A stretch of 64,000 nt of DNA from the NCBI RefSeq assembly GCF_000721605.1, contig NZ_JOIZ01000019.1, positions 62,001-126,000 on the forward strand, written 5' to 3'. The notes beneath the pieces are model-generated. The model ran no database searches and was not told where the DNA came from. It saw nothing but the letters and a program-made list of their open reading frames with translations. The position numbers and the translations under genes are program-made. Positions 17,029-24,878 of the stretch are shown one piece after another. This stretch comes from Streptomyces sp. NRRL S-37. Its GTDB lineage: Bacteria > Actinomycetota > Actinomycetes > Streptomycetales > Streptomycetaceae. The first letter of the stretch is position 1, and the number at the start of each line of letters is the position of its first letter.

Positions 17029-17304
17029 ATGGAACAGATAACGGTGCGCAGCAGGGCCAGGGTCCCTGCGATCACGTGCGGTAGCAGCGCGACCAGTTCG
17101 CGCCTCGACCGCCATCTCTCGGTTCTCGGGGGCCCCGCGGTCCCGCAGCGGGAGACGGCCGAGGCGACGTCGCTGATGCGCGAGCTCATCGCGCGTGACA
17201 CCGCGCACGACCGCGGCGCCAGGGGCGCGCGGGCCCGGGCGAGCCGCGTCTCGCTCTTCGCCCCGCTGCGCCGACTGCGCCGCTCCCTGTTCGGCAGCCG
17301 GTAG
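17029..17304 (+). CDS. Small basic hypothetical protein, 91 aa
   Basis: It begins MEQITVRSRARVPAITCGSS and ends with a basic amphipathic stretch (PLRRLRRSLFGSR). There is no signal peptide, membrane segment or known motif; two short hydrophobic patches may fold into one small domain. ATG at 17029 has GGGGAG eight bases upstream, and a TAGGGT -10-like hexamer lies at 16980-16985. I recall similar small proteins in other Streptomyces but no function. Confidence 0.7.
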   Translation: MEQITVRSRARVPAITCGSSATSSRLDRHLSVLGGPAVPQRETAEATSLMRELIARDTAHDRGARGARARASRVSLFAPLRRLRRSLFGSR

Positions 17305-17505
17305 CGCCGGCGCCCGGACGGTCCACCTCCGTCCCGGCGCGGCGCCCCGCCCCGTCCGTCATCCCCACGGCACGCGGCGGCCCTCCGGCGCCCGACCCGA
17401 CACCGGCACCTCCCCATGCCGGCGCCCCCGTTCCCGCCCGGCAGCGCTCCGGGGGCACACCGGTCGGTTCCATCCTGGCAGGGACCTGACATCCGCCCCG
17501 GGACC
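17305..17505. other. 201-base gap with nothing identifiable
   Basis: GC-rich spacer between two converging genes. I see no open frame with a ribosome site, no long inverted repeat and no clear T-run. Confidence 0.4.
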
Positions 17506-18288
17506 TCACCCCCTCCCGCGCCCGTACTGCCGTACCGCGAGCGGTACGAACACCACCAGCAGCACCGCGCACCACCCCAGTGACCCCGCGACGGGATGCG
17601 CCACCGGCCAGGCCGCCCCGTCGGGCACCGGCGCGTTGCCGAACAGGTCCCGCAGCGCCGTCGCCACCGCGCTGATCGGATTCCACTCCGCGACCGTACG
17701 CAACCCGTCCGGCAGCCCCGCCGTCGGGATGTACGCGCTGGACAGCAGCGGCAGCAGGAAGGTCGCCCCGCCGAGCTGACCGGCCGCCTCCTCGTTCCGG
17801 GTGAGCAGACCGAGGAACATCCCGATCCACACGCACGCGAACCGGAACAGCAGCAACAGGGCGACGGCACCCGCGGCTGAGAGCGCGCCGCCCTCCACCC
17901 GCCAGCCCACCGCGAGCCCCACCAGCAGGAACGGCACCGTCCCGGCCGCCGTCACCAGCACGTCCGCCGCCGCCTGGCCCACCGGCACGGCCGCCCGGCT
18001 CACCGGCAGCGTGCGGAACCGGTCCGTCACCCCCCGGTGGACATCCTGCGCCGACTGGAACATGCCGGTCATGACCCCGCCCGCCGCCGTCGCCACCAGC
18101 AGTCCCGGCACCAGGAAGGACCGGTACTCCGCACCCGGTACGGCGAGCGCGCTGCCGAAGACGTAGCCGAAGAACAGCAGCATGCTGACCGGCATCGTCT
18201 GGGTGAGGATCAGCAGCCCCGGGTTGTTCCGCATCCGCCGCAGCTGCCGGCCGAGCATCGCGGTGCCGTCGTACGCCAACGTGCTCAT
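17506..18288 (-). CDS. ABC-2 type exporter permease, DrrB-like, 260 aa
   Basis: About six membrane helices with the ABC-2 layout: a cytoplasmic N-terminus with RQLRRMRNNPGLLILT, and the conserved FLLPLLSSAYIPTAGLPDGLRTVAEWNPISAVATALRDLFGN segment split over the last loop. This last element is the hallmark of daunorubicin-type DrrB permeases. The ATG overlaps the ATPase stop as ATGA, so the pair is one exporter. Substrate unknown; related systems export hydrophobic drugs. Confidence 0.88.
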   Translation of the reverse strand: MSTLAYDGTAMLGRQLRRMRNNPGLLILTQTMPVSMLLFFGYVFGSALAVPGAEYRSFLVPGLLVATAAGGVMTGMFQSAQDVHRGVTDRFRTLPVSRAAVPVGQAAADVLVTAAGTVPFLLVGLAVGWRVEGGALSAAGAVALLLLFRFACVWIGMFLGLLTRNEEAAGQLGGATFLLPLLSSAYIPTAGLPDGLRTVAEWNPISAVATALRDLFGNAPVPDGAAWPVAHPVAGSLGWCAVLLVVFVPLAVRQYGRGRG

Positions 18289-19253
18289 GCGGCACGCTCC
18301 TTGTCGTCGAGGGGGTGGTGGCCGGTTCCGCCGGTCAGCCGCAGGAACACGTCGTCGAGGGTCGGAGGCCGCAGGCTCGCGTCGAGCAGCGGCACGCCCG
18401 CCGCGTCCAGCGTGCGCACCAGGTGGGGGAGGGTGAGGGTCGGGTCCTTGGTGACCGCGCCGACGGCGTTGCGCTCCCGGTCCAGGGACGGCCGGGCGCC
18501 CGTCATCCGGTCGAGCACCCCGGCCGCCGCCGTCAGCGCCTCCGCGTCCGCCACCACCACCTCGGCGTGCGTGCCGACCAGCGCCTTGAGCTCGGCCGGC
18601 GAGCCGGTGTGCGCGACCCGGCCCCGGTCCACCAGGGCGATGTCGTCGGCGAGCCGGTCGGCCTCCTCCAGGTACTGGGTGGTGAGCAGCACGGTCGTGC
18701 CCTCACCGGCCAGTTCCCGCACCACGTCCCAGATGAGAGTGCGGCTGGCCGGGTCGAGCCCGGTCGTCGGCTCGTCCAGGAACAGCACCTCGGGACGGCG
18801 GATCAGGCTCGCCGCCAGGTCCAGCCGGCGCCGCATACCGCCCGACCAGCCGGACGCCGGCCGGTCGGCCGCCTCCGTCAGCCCGAAGCGGTCCAGCAGT
18901 TCGGCGGCCCGTGCGGCCGCCCCGTCCACCCGGTGCAGCCGGGCGAACAGCCGCAGGTTCTCGCGGCCCGTGAGGTCCCCGTCGATCGAGGTGTCCTGCC
19001 CGGTGACGCCGATCCCGCGCCGTACGGCGGCGGCCTCCCGTACGAGGTCGTGGCCCGCGATCCGCGCGGATCCCGCGTCGGGCCGCAGCAGCGTGGTCAG
19101 CAGCCGTACGGCCGTGGTCTTGCCCGCGCCGTTGGGCCCGAGCACCCCGCACACCGTGCCCTCGGCCACCGCGAGATCCAGCCCGCGCAGGGCATGGACC
19201 TCCCCGAAGCGCTTCTCCAGACCCTCACTAAGTACAGCGTACGTAGTAGTCAT
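18285..19253 (-). CDS. ABC exporter ATPase, DrrA-like, 322 aa
   Basis: Walker A GPNGAGKTT (39-47), signature SGGMRRR, Walker B VLFLDEPTTGLD, and the H-loop region VLLTTQYLEEAD are all present. The C-terminal about 80 residues include the DrrA-type tail ending in RPPTLDDVFLRLTGG. MTTTYAV at 19253 is chosen over an upstream ATG (19271) that would lie in the operator region. The gene pairs with the DrrB-like permease and is divergent from a TetR gene that probably represses both. Confidence 0.9.
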   Translation of the reverse strand: MTTTYAVLSEGLEKRFGEVHALRGLDLAVAEGTVCGVLGPNGAGKTTAVRLLTTLLRPDAGSARIAGHDLVREAAAVRRGIGVTGQDTSIDGDLTGRENLRLFARLHRVDGAAARAAELLDRFGLTEAADRPASGWSGGMRRRLDLAASLIRRPEVLFLDEPTTGLDPASRTLIWDVVRELAGEGTTVLLTTQYLEEADRLADDIALVDRGRVAHTGSPAELKALVGTHAEVVVADAEALTAAAGVLDRMTGARPSLDRERNAVGAVTKDPTLTLPHLVRTLDAAGVPLLDASLRPPTLDDVFLRLTGGTGHHPLDDKERAA

Positions 19254-19288
19254 GAGACGACCATAGCGCACTACGTACGGTGTACGTA
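19231..19288. promoter_or_regulatory. Two inverted copies of a TetR-type operator
   Basis: TACGTACGGTGTACGTA at 19272-19288 has 7-base arms around a 3-base centre, between the divergent start codons. A second copy in the opposite orientation at 19231-19246 (CTACGTACGCTGTACT read on the minus strand) lies in the first codons of the ATPase gene. The pair is well placed for the TetR regulator to block both directions. Confidence 0.6.
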
Positions 19289-19316
19289 ACTACGATGGTG
19301 GGCGAGGTGATGAACG

Positions 19317-20030
19317 ATGGCGGGCCGAGCGGCCGAACCCCACGTGATCTGGGCGCGCCCCGAGCGCACCGGCCGCGGACCGCGACCGGCGTACACGCGC
19401 GCCGACATCGCGGCGGCGGCGGTGCGGATCGCCGACGCGGAGGGCCTCGACGCGGTCTCCATGCGCCGCGTCGCCGCCGAACTGGGCTGCGGCACGATGT
19501 CGCTGTACAACTACGTCCCCCGCAAGGAGGACCTGCACGAGCTGATGGTGGACGCGGTCGGCGGCGAGCACGAACTGTGGGAGCCGGGCGGCGACTGGCG
19601 CGCGGACATGCTCCAGGTGGCCCACCGGACCCGCGCGCTGATGCACCGCCACCCCTGGCTGCCGCGGCTGATGTCACCGGTGTACGGCTTCAGCCCCAAC
19701 TCCCTGCGGTTCCTCGAACACTGCCTGGCCTGCCTGGACCCGCTCCCCGAGCCCTACGGCACGAAGCTGGAGCTGATCGCGATGCTGAACGGCGTCGTGA
19801 CGACCTACGTCTCCAACGAGCTGGCCACCGCCGAGCGGACCCGTTCGCTGCCCTGGTCGCAGGAGCAGGAGGACGCGGTCCGGATCGCCTACCTGGGCGG
19901 CCGGATCGCGAGCGGTGCGTACCCGCGGATGGCGGCGGCCTTCGCGGAGGACGCCGGGCCGATCGACCTGGAGGCGGTGTTCGAGCGGGCGCTCGGCCGG
20001 GTGCTGGACGGCTTCGAGCCCCGCGGCTGA
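19317..20030 (+). CDS. TetR-family regulator of the adjacent ABC exporter, 237 aa
   Basis: The N-terminal HTH (about 30-75: IAAAAVRIADAEGLDAVSMRRVAAELGCGTMSLYNYV) is the TetR DNA-binding domain; the rest, including WLPRLMSPVYGFSPNSLRFLEHCL, matches the TetR_C C-terminal type seen next to DrrAB-like exporters. Likely ligand: the drug that the pump exports. The gene is 63 bases from the ATPase gene, divergent, with the operator pair between them. Confidence 0.88.
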   Translation: MAGRAAEPHVIWARPERTGRGPRPAYTRADIAAAAVRIADAEGLDAVSMRRVAAELGCGTMSLYNYVPRKEDLHELMVDAVGGEHELWEPGGDWRADMLQVAHRTRALMHRHPWLPRLMSPVYGFSPNSLRFLEHCLACLDPLPEPYGTKLELIAMLNGVVTTYVSNELATAERTRSLPWSQEQEDAVRIAYLGGRIASGAYPRMAAAFAEDAGPIDLEAVFERALGRVLDGFEPRG

Positions 20031-20033
20031 CCC

Positions 20034-21218
20034 TCAGATCAGCGCGAGCTGGCCCTCCGGCCCCTCCTCGTGGGCGTCCAGCACCGAGGCGGGGCGGCGT
20101 GCGGAGGGCGGCACCGGGAGCACGCCCGCCGCGCGCAGCTCGGCCGGTGTGACCGGGTCGGGGAGGGCGGCGTCCGTCAGCGCCTCCTGTTCCGGGCGCA
20201 GTTCGGCCAGCAGGGCGAGGACCGTGATCAGTTCCAGGAGCTCCGAGGTCCAGGCCTGCGGCCAGCCGGCCGGCCCGATCGCGGCCAGGGTGCCCGGCTC
20301 GGCCGGCCGCGTGCGGGCCGCGCACCACTGCTCCAGCACCCGGACCCCGCCGGCCTCGAAGTCCCAGGCCCCGGACGGCACCGGGGAGATGCGGCCCTCG
20401 TCGAGCAGCAGCGTCTCCCCGTCCCGGTCGTAGTCCACGGTCACCGGCCGGGAGGGCAGCGGGGCGCGCACGTACGGGCGGCGCCCGCCGGGGAGCCTGG
20501 GCCGTTCCCCGTCGCGCCGCGACAGCCACAGCATCCGGCGGCCCACCGCGACGCCCCGGTCCCACACGCCGGCGTCCCCGGTGAGCGGCACCGCGGGCCC
20601 GGCGGGCGTGGCGCGCGCCGCCGCCATCGTCCAGGCGAGGACGTCCACCGGCGAGGTGTCCCGGTCCAGCCGGGCGGTGAGGTGTTCCGTCAGGCCCGGA
20701 GCCAGGTTCGGTTCCGCGGCGCCCGGCCGACGGTACAGCGGGCGGACGCGGCCGGTGCGCAGCAGCGGCGGCAGGGACGTGGCCAGCAGGGGAGGGCCCG
20801 TGAGGTCCCGGGCCGTGCCCGCCTCCACGACGAAGATCTGCCGCTCGTCCGCCACCCGCCACAACTCCGGCCGGGCCGCGTCGATCAGCCGCTGGTCGGG
20901 GATCAGCCACTGTTCGTCGAACGGGGCGTACAGGACCCGTACCGGCTCGGGGCACGGACCCGACGCGCGGGCCAGCCTCTCCGTGCCGCCGCTCTGCCCC
21001 GGCAGCCGGCCGACCGCGGTGTGCGGCGTCCGGGAACGGGTCGGCTCGAACAGTGCCTCGCGGTCCGGCCCCTCGGCCTTCACCAGGGCGTCCCAACGGG
21101 CCTTCAGGGACGCCGCGTCGGGGGCCGCCGGCCACCCCCGGCCGAGCCGCGGCGGTGCGACGGACCACGGCATGAGGTCCGCCAGCAGCGGAGCGTCGTC
21201 GTGCGTCACGCAGGGCAT
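20034..21218 (-). CDS. Free-standing type-ISP restriction/modification C-terminal domain protein, 394 aa
   Basis: The middle VRVLYAPFDEQWLIPDQRLIDAARPELWRV is the hallmark of the C-terminal target-recognition domain of Type ISP single-polypeptide restriction enzymes. The methylase, helicase and nuclease parts are absent, so this is a stand-alone domain protein; similar genes occur throughout Streptomyces chromosomes. It cannot cut or methylate DNA alone. No partner modification gene is nearby. Possible roles include DNA binding or immunity to an unlinked enzyme, both guesses. Confidence 0.75.
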   Translation of the reverse strand: MPCVTHDDAPLLADLMPWSVAPPRLGRGWPAAPDAASLKARWDALVKAEGPDREALFEPTRSRTPHTAVGRLPGQSGGTERLARASGPCPEPVRVLYAPFDEQWLIPDQRLIDAARPELWRVADERQIFVVEAGTARDLTGPPLLATSLPPLLRTGRVRPLYRRPGAAEPNLAPGLTEHLTARLDRDTSPVDVLAWTMAAARATPAGPAVPLTGDAGVWDRGVAVGRRMLWLSRRDGERPRLPGGRRPYVRAPLPSRPVTVDYDRDGETLLLDEGRISPVPSGAWDFEAGGVRVLEQWCAARTRPAEPGTLAAIGPAGWPQAWTSELLELITVLALLAELRPEQEALTDAALPDPVTPAELRAAGVLPVPPSARRPASVLDAHEEGPEGQLALI

Positions 21219-21243
21219 CGTACGGCCTGTGGGGGGTGGCGGA

Positions 21244-21993
21244 TCAGGTGGCGTCCAGGGTCACCGTGAAGGAGAAGCGGTCGCCCCGGTAGTGGATGAC
21301 GGCCACGTCCAGGGGACGGCCGTCGGTGTCGTAGGTGACGCCCGTGTAGTGCAGGATCGGGCTGAGCAACGGCACTTGGAGCAGCCGGGCCGTCTCCGGG
21401 TCCGCGAGCCGCGCCTCCACCGTGTCCGTGATGCGGCTGATGTCCGCGCCGACGACGTCCCGCAGCACCTTGGTCATCGGCCACCGCAGCAGGTCGCCCG
21501 GGTCGATACGGGCGGCCAGTTCGGGACGGACCCAGTTGCGGGCGTGGTTGGTCGGCTCGCCCGTCTTCTCGTCACCGCGCAGCCGGTGGTACGCCGCCGC
21601 CTCGGACAGGTCCGGGAAGTACTCGGCGAGCTCCGCAGGCACCGGCGCCGGACCGTGCTCCAGCAACTCGGTCGTCATGCCGGACTGCTGGGCCACGATC
21701 GCGTCCACCGAGCCCAGCAGCCGCACCGGGGCGCCCCGCCGGGCGCCGGGCTCGATGAACGTGCCGCGCCGGCGGTGGCGGGTGATCAGCCCCTCGTCCT
21801 CCAGCTCCTTCAGCGCCTGCCGCATGGTCAGCACGCTCACCCCGTAGTGCCCGGCGAGCTGCTCCTCGGTGGGCAGCCGCAGCGGGTCCTGGGGCGAGCG
21901 GCCGAGGATCGAGGCGCGCAGCGACTGCGACACCTGGTACCAGAGCGGCAACTTGCGGTTCAGGACGATCGAATCCGGAGCGAAGGAGGTCAC
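21244..21993 (-). CDS. GntR-family regulator, HutC subfamily, 249 aa
   Basis: A winged helix at about 15-80 (LPLWYQVSQSLRASIL, LPTEEQLAGHYGVSVLTMRQALKELEDEGLI) is followed by a UTRA effector domain (RLRGDEKTGEPTNHARNWVRPELA ... LSPILHYTGVTYDTDGRPLDVAVIHYRGD). It lies 27 bases downstream of hmgA on the same strand, so it probably is co-transcribed and senses an intermediate of tyrosine or homogentisate breakdown. Confidence 0.85.
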   Translation of the reverse strand: MTSFAPDSIVLNRKLPLWYQVSQSLRASILGRSPQDPLRLPTEEQLAGHYGVSVLTMRQALKELEDEGLITRHRRRGTFIEPGARRGAPVRLLGSVDAIVAQQSGMTTELLEHGPAPVPAELAEYFPDLSEAAAYHRLRGDEKTGEPTNHARNWVRPELAARIDPGDLLRWPMTKVLRDVVGADISRITDTVEARLADPETARLLQVPLLSPILHYTGVTYDTDGRPLDVAVIHYRGDRFSFTVTLDAT

Positions 21994-22020
21994 GGGCTAT
22001 CCGTACCGGTCGGGGAACGT

Positions 22021-23373
22021 TCAGTGCAACGGCTGGAAGTGACGCTCGAGTCCCTGCCACACGCCGTCGTAGCCCTGCTGGAGGTGGTCCGCCCGTGCCG
22101 CCTGAGGGGTCAGGGACACCGGCCAGCGGGTCTCGAACATGAAGGCCAGGCCGTCGTCGATCTTCTGCGGGCGCAGCTCCGCGGCGCTCGCCCGGTCGAA
22201 CGTCTCCCGGTCCGGGCCGTGCGCCGACATCATGTTGTGCAGCGAGCCCCCGCCCGGCACGAAGCCCTCCGCCTTCGCGTCGTACGCGCCCTCGATCAGG
22301 CCCATGTACTCGCTCATCACGTTCCGGTGGAAGTACGGCGGCCGGAAGGTGTCCTCACCCACCAGCCAGCGGGGCGCGAAGACCACGAAGTCCACCCCGG
22401 CCAGCCCCGGGGTGTCGCTCGGGGACGTCAGCACCGTGAAGATCGACGGGTCCGGGTGGTCGTACGAGATGGTGCCCATCACATTGAAGCGGCGCAGATC
22501 GTAGGCGTAGGGCACATGGTTGCCGTGCCAGGCGACGACATCCAGCGGGGAGTGGTCGTACGTGGCCGACCACAGGTTGCCGCAGAACTTGTTCACCACC
22601 TCCACCGGCCCCTCGACGTCCTCGTACGCGGCGACGGGCGCCCGGAAGTCCCGGGCGTTGGCCAGCCCGTTGGCGCCGATCGGGCCGAGGTCGGGGAGCC
22701 GGAACGGCGCCCCGTAGTTCTCGCACACATAACCGCGGGCAGAGTCCTCGAGGAGGTCCACACGGAACCGCACCCCACGAGGAATCAACGCGATGTGTCC
22801 CGGCTCCACATGCAGCAGGCCGAACTCCGTGCGCAGCAGCAGCCCGCCGCGCTCGGGGACGATCAGCAGCTCACCGTCGGCGTCACCGAAGACCCGGTCC
22901 ATCGAGGCGTTGGCGTGGTACAGGTGCACGGCCATGCCGCTGCGCTGGGTGACGTCCCCGTTGCCGCCCAGGGTCCACAGACCGGCCAGGAAGTCCGTCC
23001 CCTCGGCGGGTTCCGGCAGCGGGTTCCAGCGCAGCCGGTTGGGGTCGGGCACGGTCTGGGTGAAGGGCGCGGTGCGCAGCGACCCGTTGCCCGTGCGGGT
23101 GAACGCCGGATGGGCGGCCGACGGGCGGATCCGGTACAGCCAGGAGCGGCGGTTCTCCGCGCGGGGCTCGGTGAACGCCGTACCGCTCAGCTGCTCCGCG
23201 TACAGCCCGAGCGGTGCGCGCTGCGGCGCGTTGCGGCCCTCGGGCAGGGCGCCCGGGACCGCCTCGGAGCTGTGCTCATTGCCGAAACCGGAGAGGTGCT
23301 CCAGCCCCTCGGCGATCTTGCGCGCTCCCTCGCGCTCGAACGTGCTCGTGCGGGTGGTGCCCCCATCGCTCAT
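22021..23373 (-). CDS. hmgA: Homogentisate 1,2-dioxygenase, 450 aa
   Basis: Full-length member of the family: [20 protein letters not shown] near residue 30, the conserved [19 protein letters not shown], and the C-terminal iron-site block with [13 protein letters not shown]. The enzyme opens the ring of homogentisate to maleylacetoacetate with O2 in tyrosine and phenylalanine catabolism, in the cytosol. It is followed on the same strand by a HutC-type GntR gene, the likely regulator. No fumarylacetoacetase or maleylacetoacetate isomerase gene is within the window. Confidence 0.95.
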   Translation of the reverse strand: MSDGGTTRTSTFEREGARKIAEGLEHLSGFGNEHSSEAVPGALPEGRNAPQRAPLGLYAEQLSGTAFTEPRAENRRSWLYRIRPSAAHPAFTRTGNGSLRTAPFTQTVPDPNRLRWNPLPEPAEGTDFLAGLWTLGGNGDVTQRSGMAVHLYHANASMDRVFGDADGELLIVPERGGLLLRTEFGLLHVEPGHIALIPRGVRFRVDLLEDSARGYVCENYGAPFRLPDLGPIGANGLANARDFRAPVAAYEDVEGPVEVVNKFCGNLWSATYDHSPLDVVAWHGNHVPYAYDLRRFNVMGTISYDHPDPSIFTVLTSPSDTPGLAGVDFVVFAPRWLVGEDTFRPPYFHRNVMSEYMGLIEGAYDAKAEGFVPGGGSLHNMMSAHGPDRETFDRASAAELRPQKIDDGLAFMFETRWPVSLTPQAARADHLQQGYDGVWQGLERHFQPLH

Positions 23374-23549
23374 GCCCGGTGCTCCCTTGCGGTCGGATTC
23401 CTATGGAACACCGTAGGATTGCGGTTTCCGCGGCGCAAGGGGAAGCCGCGATCTCCGTTCCCCCTCCGCCCTCCTCCTCTCGGCGGAGGACACGGAACCC
23501 GACTTCAGGGGGATCCGCGAGGTCGTACCCGTGTTCTACGCTCCCCGGC

Positions 23550-24125
23550 ATGTCGTGGACGCGGAGCCTGATCACCGCGCTCGCGGTCTGTGTCGCACTC
23601 CTGGCCGGATCCGCGGGCTGCGGTCCGAGCGATGCCCGGGGCGAGGACGGGAAGCCGTCCTCGCCGGCCGGTGAACTCCTGGACGAGCGGGACGGGGCGG
23701 GGCGCCCCTACCGCGAGGTGGACGAGGAGGACGCGCCCGCCGTCGGCGTCGAGGTCACCCCCGACACCGACGGCGGCTGGGACGTACGGCTGACCGTGCG
23801 CAACTTCCGCTTCTCCCCGGACGGCACCCGCGGGCGCGCGGTCGCCGGCCGCGGACTGGCGCACCTGGAGCTGAACGGCCGCCGCGTCGCCCTGCTGCGC
23901 ACCCCCGAGTACCACCTCCCCGGCGACTCCGTCCCGCGCGGCACGCACCACGTCACCGCCCGCCTGTACGCCGACGACGGCTCGGTGTGGGCCGTGGACG
24001 GCGAACCCGTGGAGAGCACGGCCGACATCACCGTGTCGGACCGGGAACCGGGCGCCGCGCCGACAGGAACGGCCCCCCCGGAGCCGGCGCGCGGAGCGGA
24101 CCGGCGGGGCTCTGGCGGAGGGTGA
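23550..24125 (+). CDS. Putative lipoprotein, 191 aa
   Basis: MSWTRSLITALAVCVALLAGSAGC is a lipoprotein-type signal, with the Cys at about 24 as lipidation site (SAGC lipobox). The mature part is acidic (LDERDGAGRPYREVDEEDAPA), then a beta-rich domain with LTVRNFRFSPDGT, and a Pro/Gly-rich tail. It resembles an immunoglobulin-like or copper-chaperone-like fold but no metal ligands stand out. Function unknown. A TetR gene follows 26 bases after its stop. Confidence 0.7.
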   Translation: MSWTRSLITALAVCVALLAGSAGCGPSDARGEDGKPSSPAGELLDERDGAGRPYREVDEEDAPAVGVEVTPDTDGGWDVRLTVRNFRFSPDGTRGRAVAGRGLAHLELNGRRVALLRTPEYHLPGDSVPRGTHHVTARLYADDGSVWAVDGEPVESTADITVSDREPGAAPTGTAPPEPARGADRRGSGGG

Positions 24126-24151
24126 GGTTCCCCGGGCGGGGACGAGCGGGC

Positions 24152-24772
24152 ATGATGAGGCCCGTGCCCCACGCGACATCGCTCCGCCGAGCGCCGGTGC
24201 AGCGGCGCAGCGCCGAACGGCTGGCCAGGATCCTCGACGCCTGCGCCGCACTCCTCGACGAGGCCGGCTACGACGACCTGAGCACCCGCGCGGTCGCGGA
24301 GCGCGCCGGCGTGCCCATCGGCTCCGTCTACCGCTTCTTCGGCAACAAGCGCCAGATGGCCGACGCGCTGGCCCAGCGCAACCTGGAGCGCTTCACGGAA
24401 CGGGTCACCGAACGCATCGCGGTCACCGGTGACCGGGGCTGGCGGCACGCCATGGACGTCGTGCTCGACGAGTACCTCGACATGAAGCGCACCGCCCCCG
24501 GCTTCTCCCTGGTCGACTTCGGCAACCAGATACCCGTCGGCACCCGCCGCACCGAACCCAACCACCGCGTCGCCGACCGCCTCACCGACCTGCTCTCCGG
24601 CCACCTCGGCCACGCGGCCGACGACGACCTGCGCCGCGCCGTTCTCGTCGCCGTCGAGACCGCCGACGCCCTCGTCCACCTGGCCTTCCGGATGGCGCCC
24701 GAGGGGGACGAGAAGATCATCGGCGAACTGCGCGAGATGCTGCGGGCCCATCTGGCCCGGACGCTGGACTGA
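24152..24772 (+). CDS. TetR-family regulator, 206 aa
   Basis: HTH at about 15-65 (RRSAERLARILDACAALLDEAGYDDLSTRAVAERAGVPIGSVYRFFGNK) and a C-terminal domain with MDVVLDEYLDMKRTAPGFSLVDFG, a TetR_C type. ATGs at 24152 and 24155 are both possible. It is upstream of the molybdopterin oxidoreductase gene on the same strand, with an operator-like inverted repeat at 24813-24830 between them. Confidence 0.85.
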   Translation: MMRPVPHATSLRRAPVQRRSAERLARILDACAALLDEAGYDDLSTRAVAERAGVPIGSVYRFFGNKRQMADALAQRNLERFTERVTERIAVTGDRGWRHAMDVVLDEYLDMKRTAPGFSLVDFGNQIPVGTRRTEPNHRVADRLTDLLSGHLGHAADDDLRRAVLVAVETADALVHLAFRMAPEGDEKIIGELREMLRAHLARTLD

Positions 24773-24812
24773 ACCCGGCCCCGAGCGCCTCCCGGGCCGA
24801 CCCCTCCCCTCC

Positions 24813-24830
24813 ATGCCTACCGGTCGGTAT
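24813..24830. promoter_or_regulatory. TetR-type operator (ACCGACC/GGTCGGT class), copy 1
   Basis: Half-sites ATGCCTACC and GGTCGGTAT form an 18-base inverted repeat (7 of 9 pairs) 48 bases before the oxidoreductase start. Two other copies occur at 42824-42841 and 48282-48299. The class resembles the PfmR-type operator known from Thermus fatty-acid control. Confidence 0.55.
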
Positions 24831-24878
24831 GCTCGGCCCGTCCGCGCGCCACCGCAGCCGCCGCACCCGGGAGGACCC

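Noticed and set aside
20581..23571. 996-codon frame on the plus strand
   Set aside because: Antisense of the ISP-domain gene, GntR and hmgA; biased composition without motifs.
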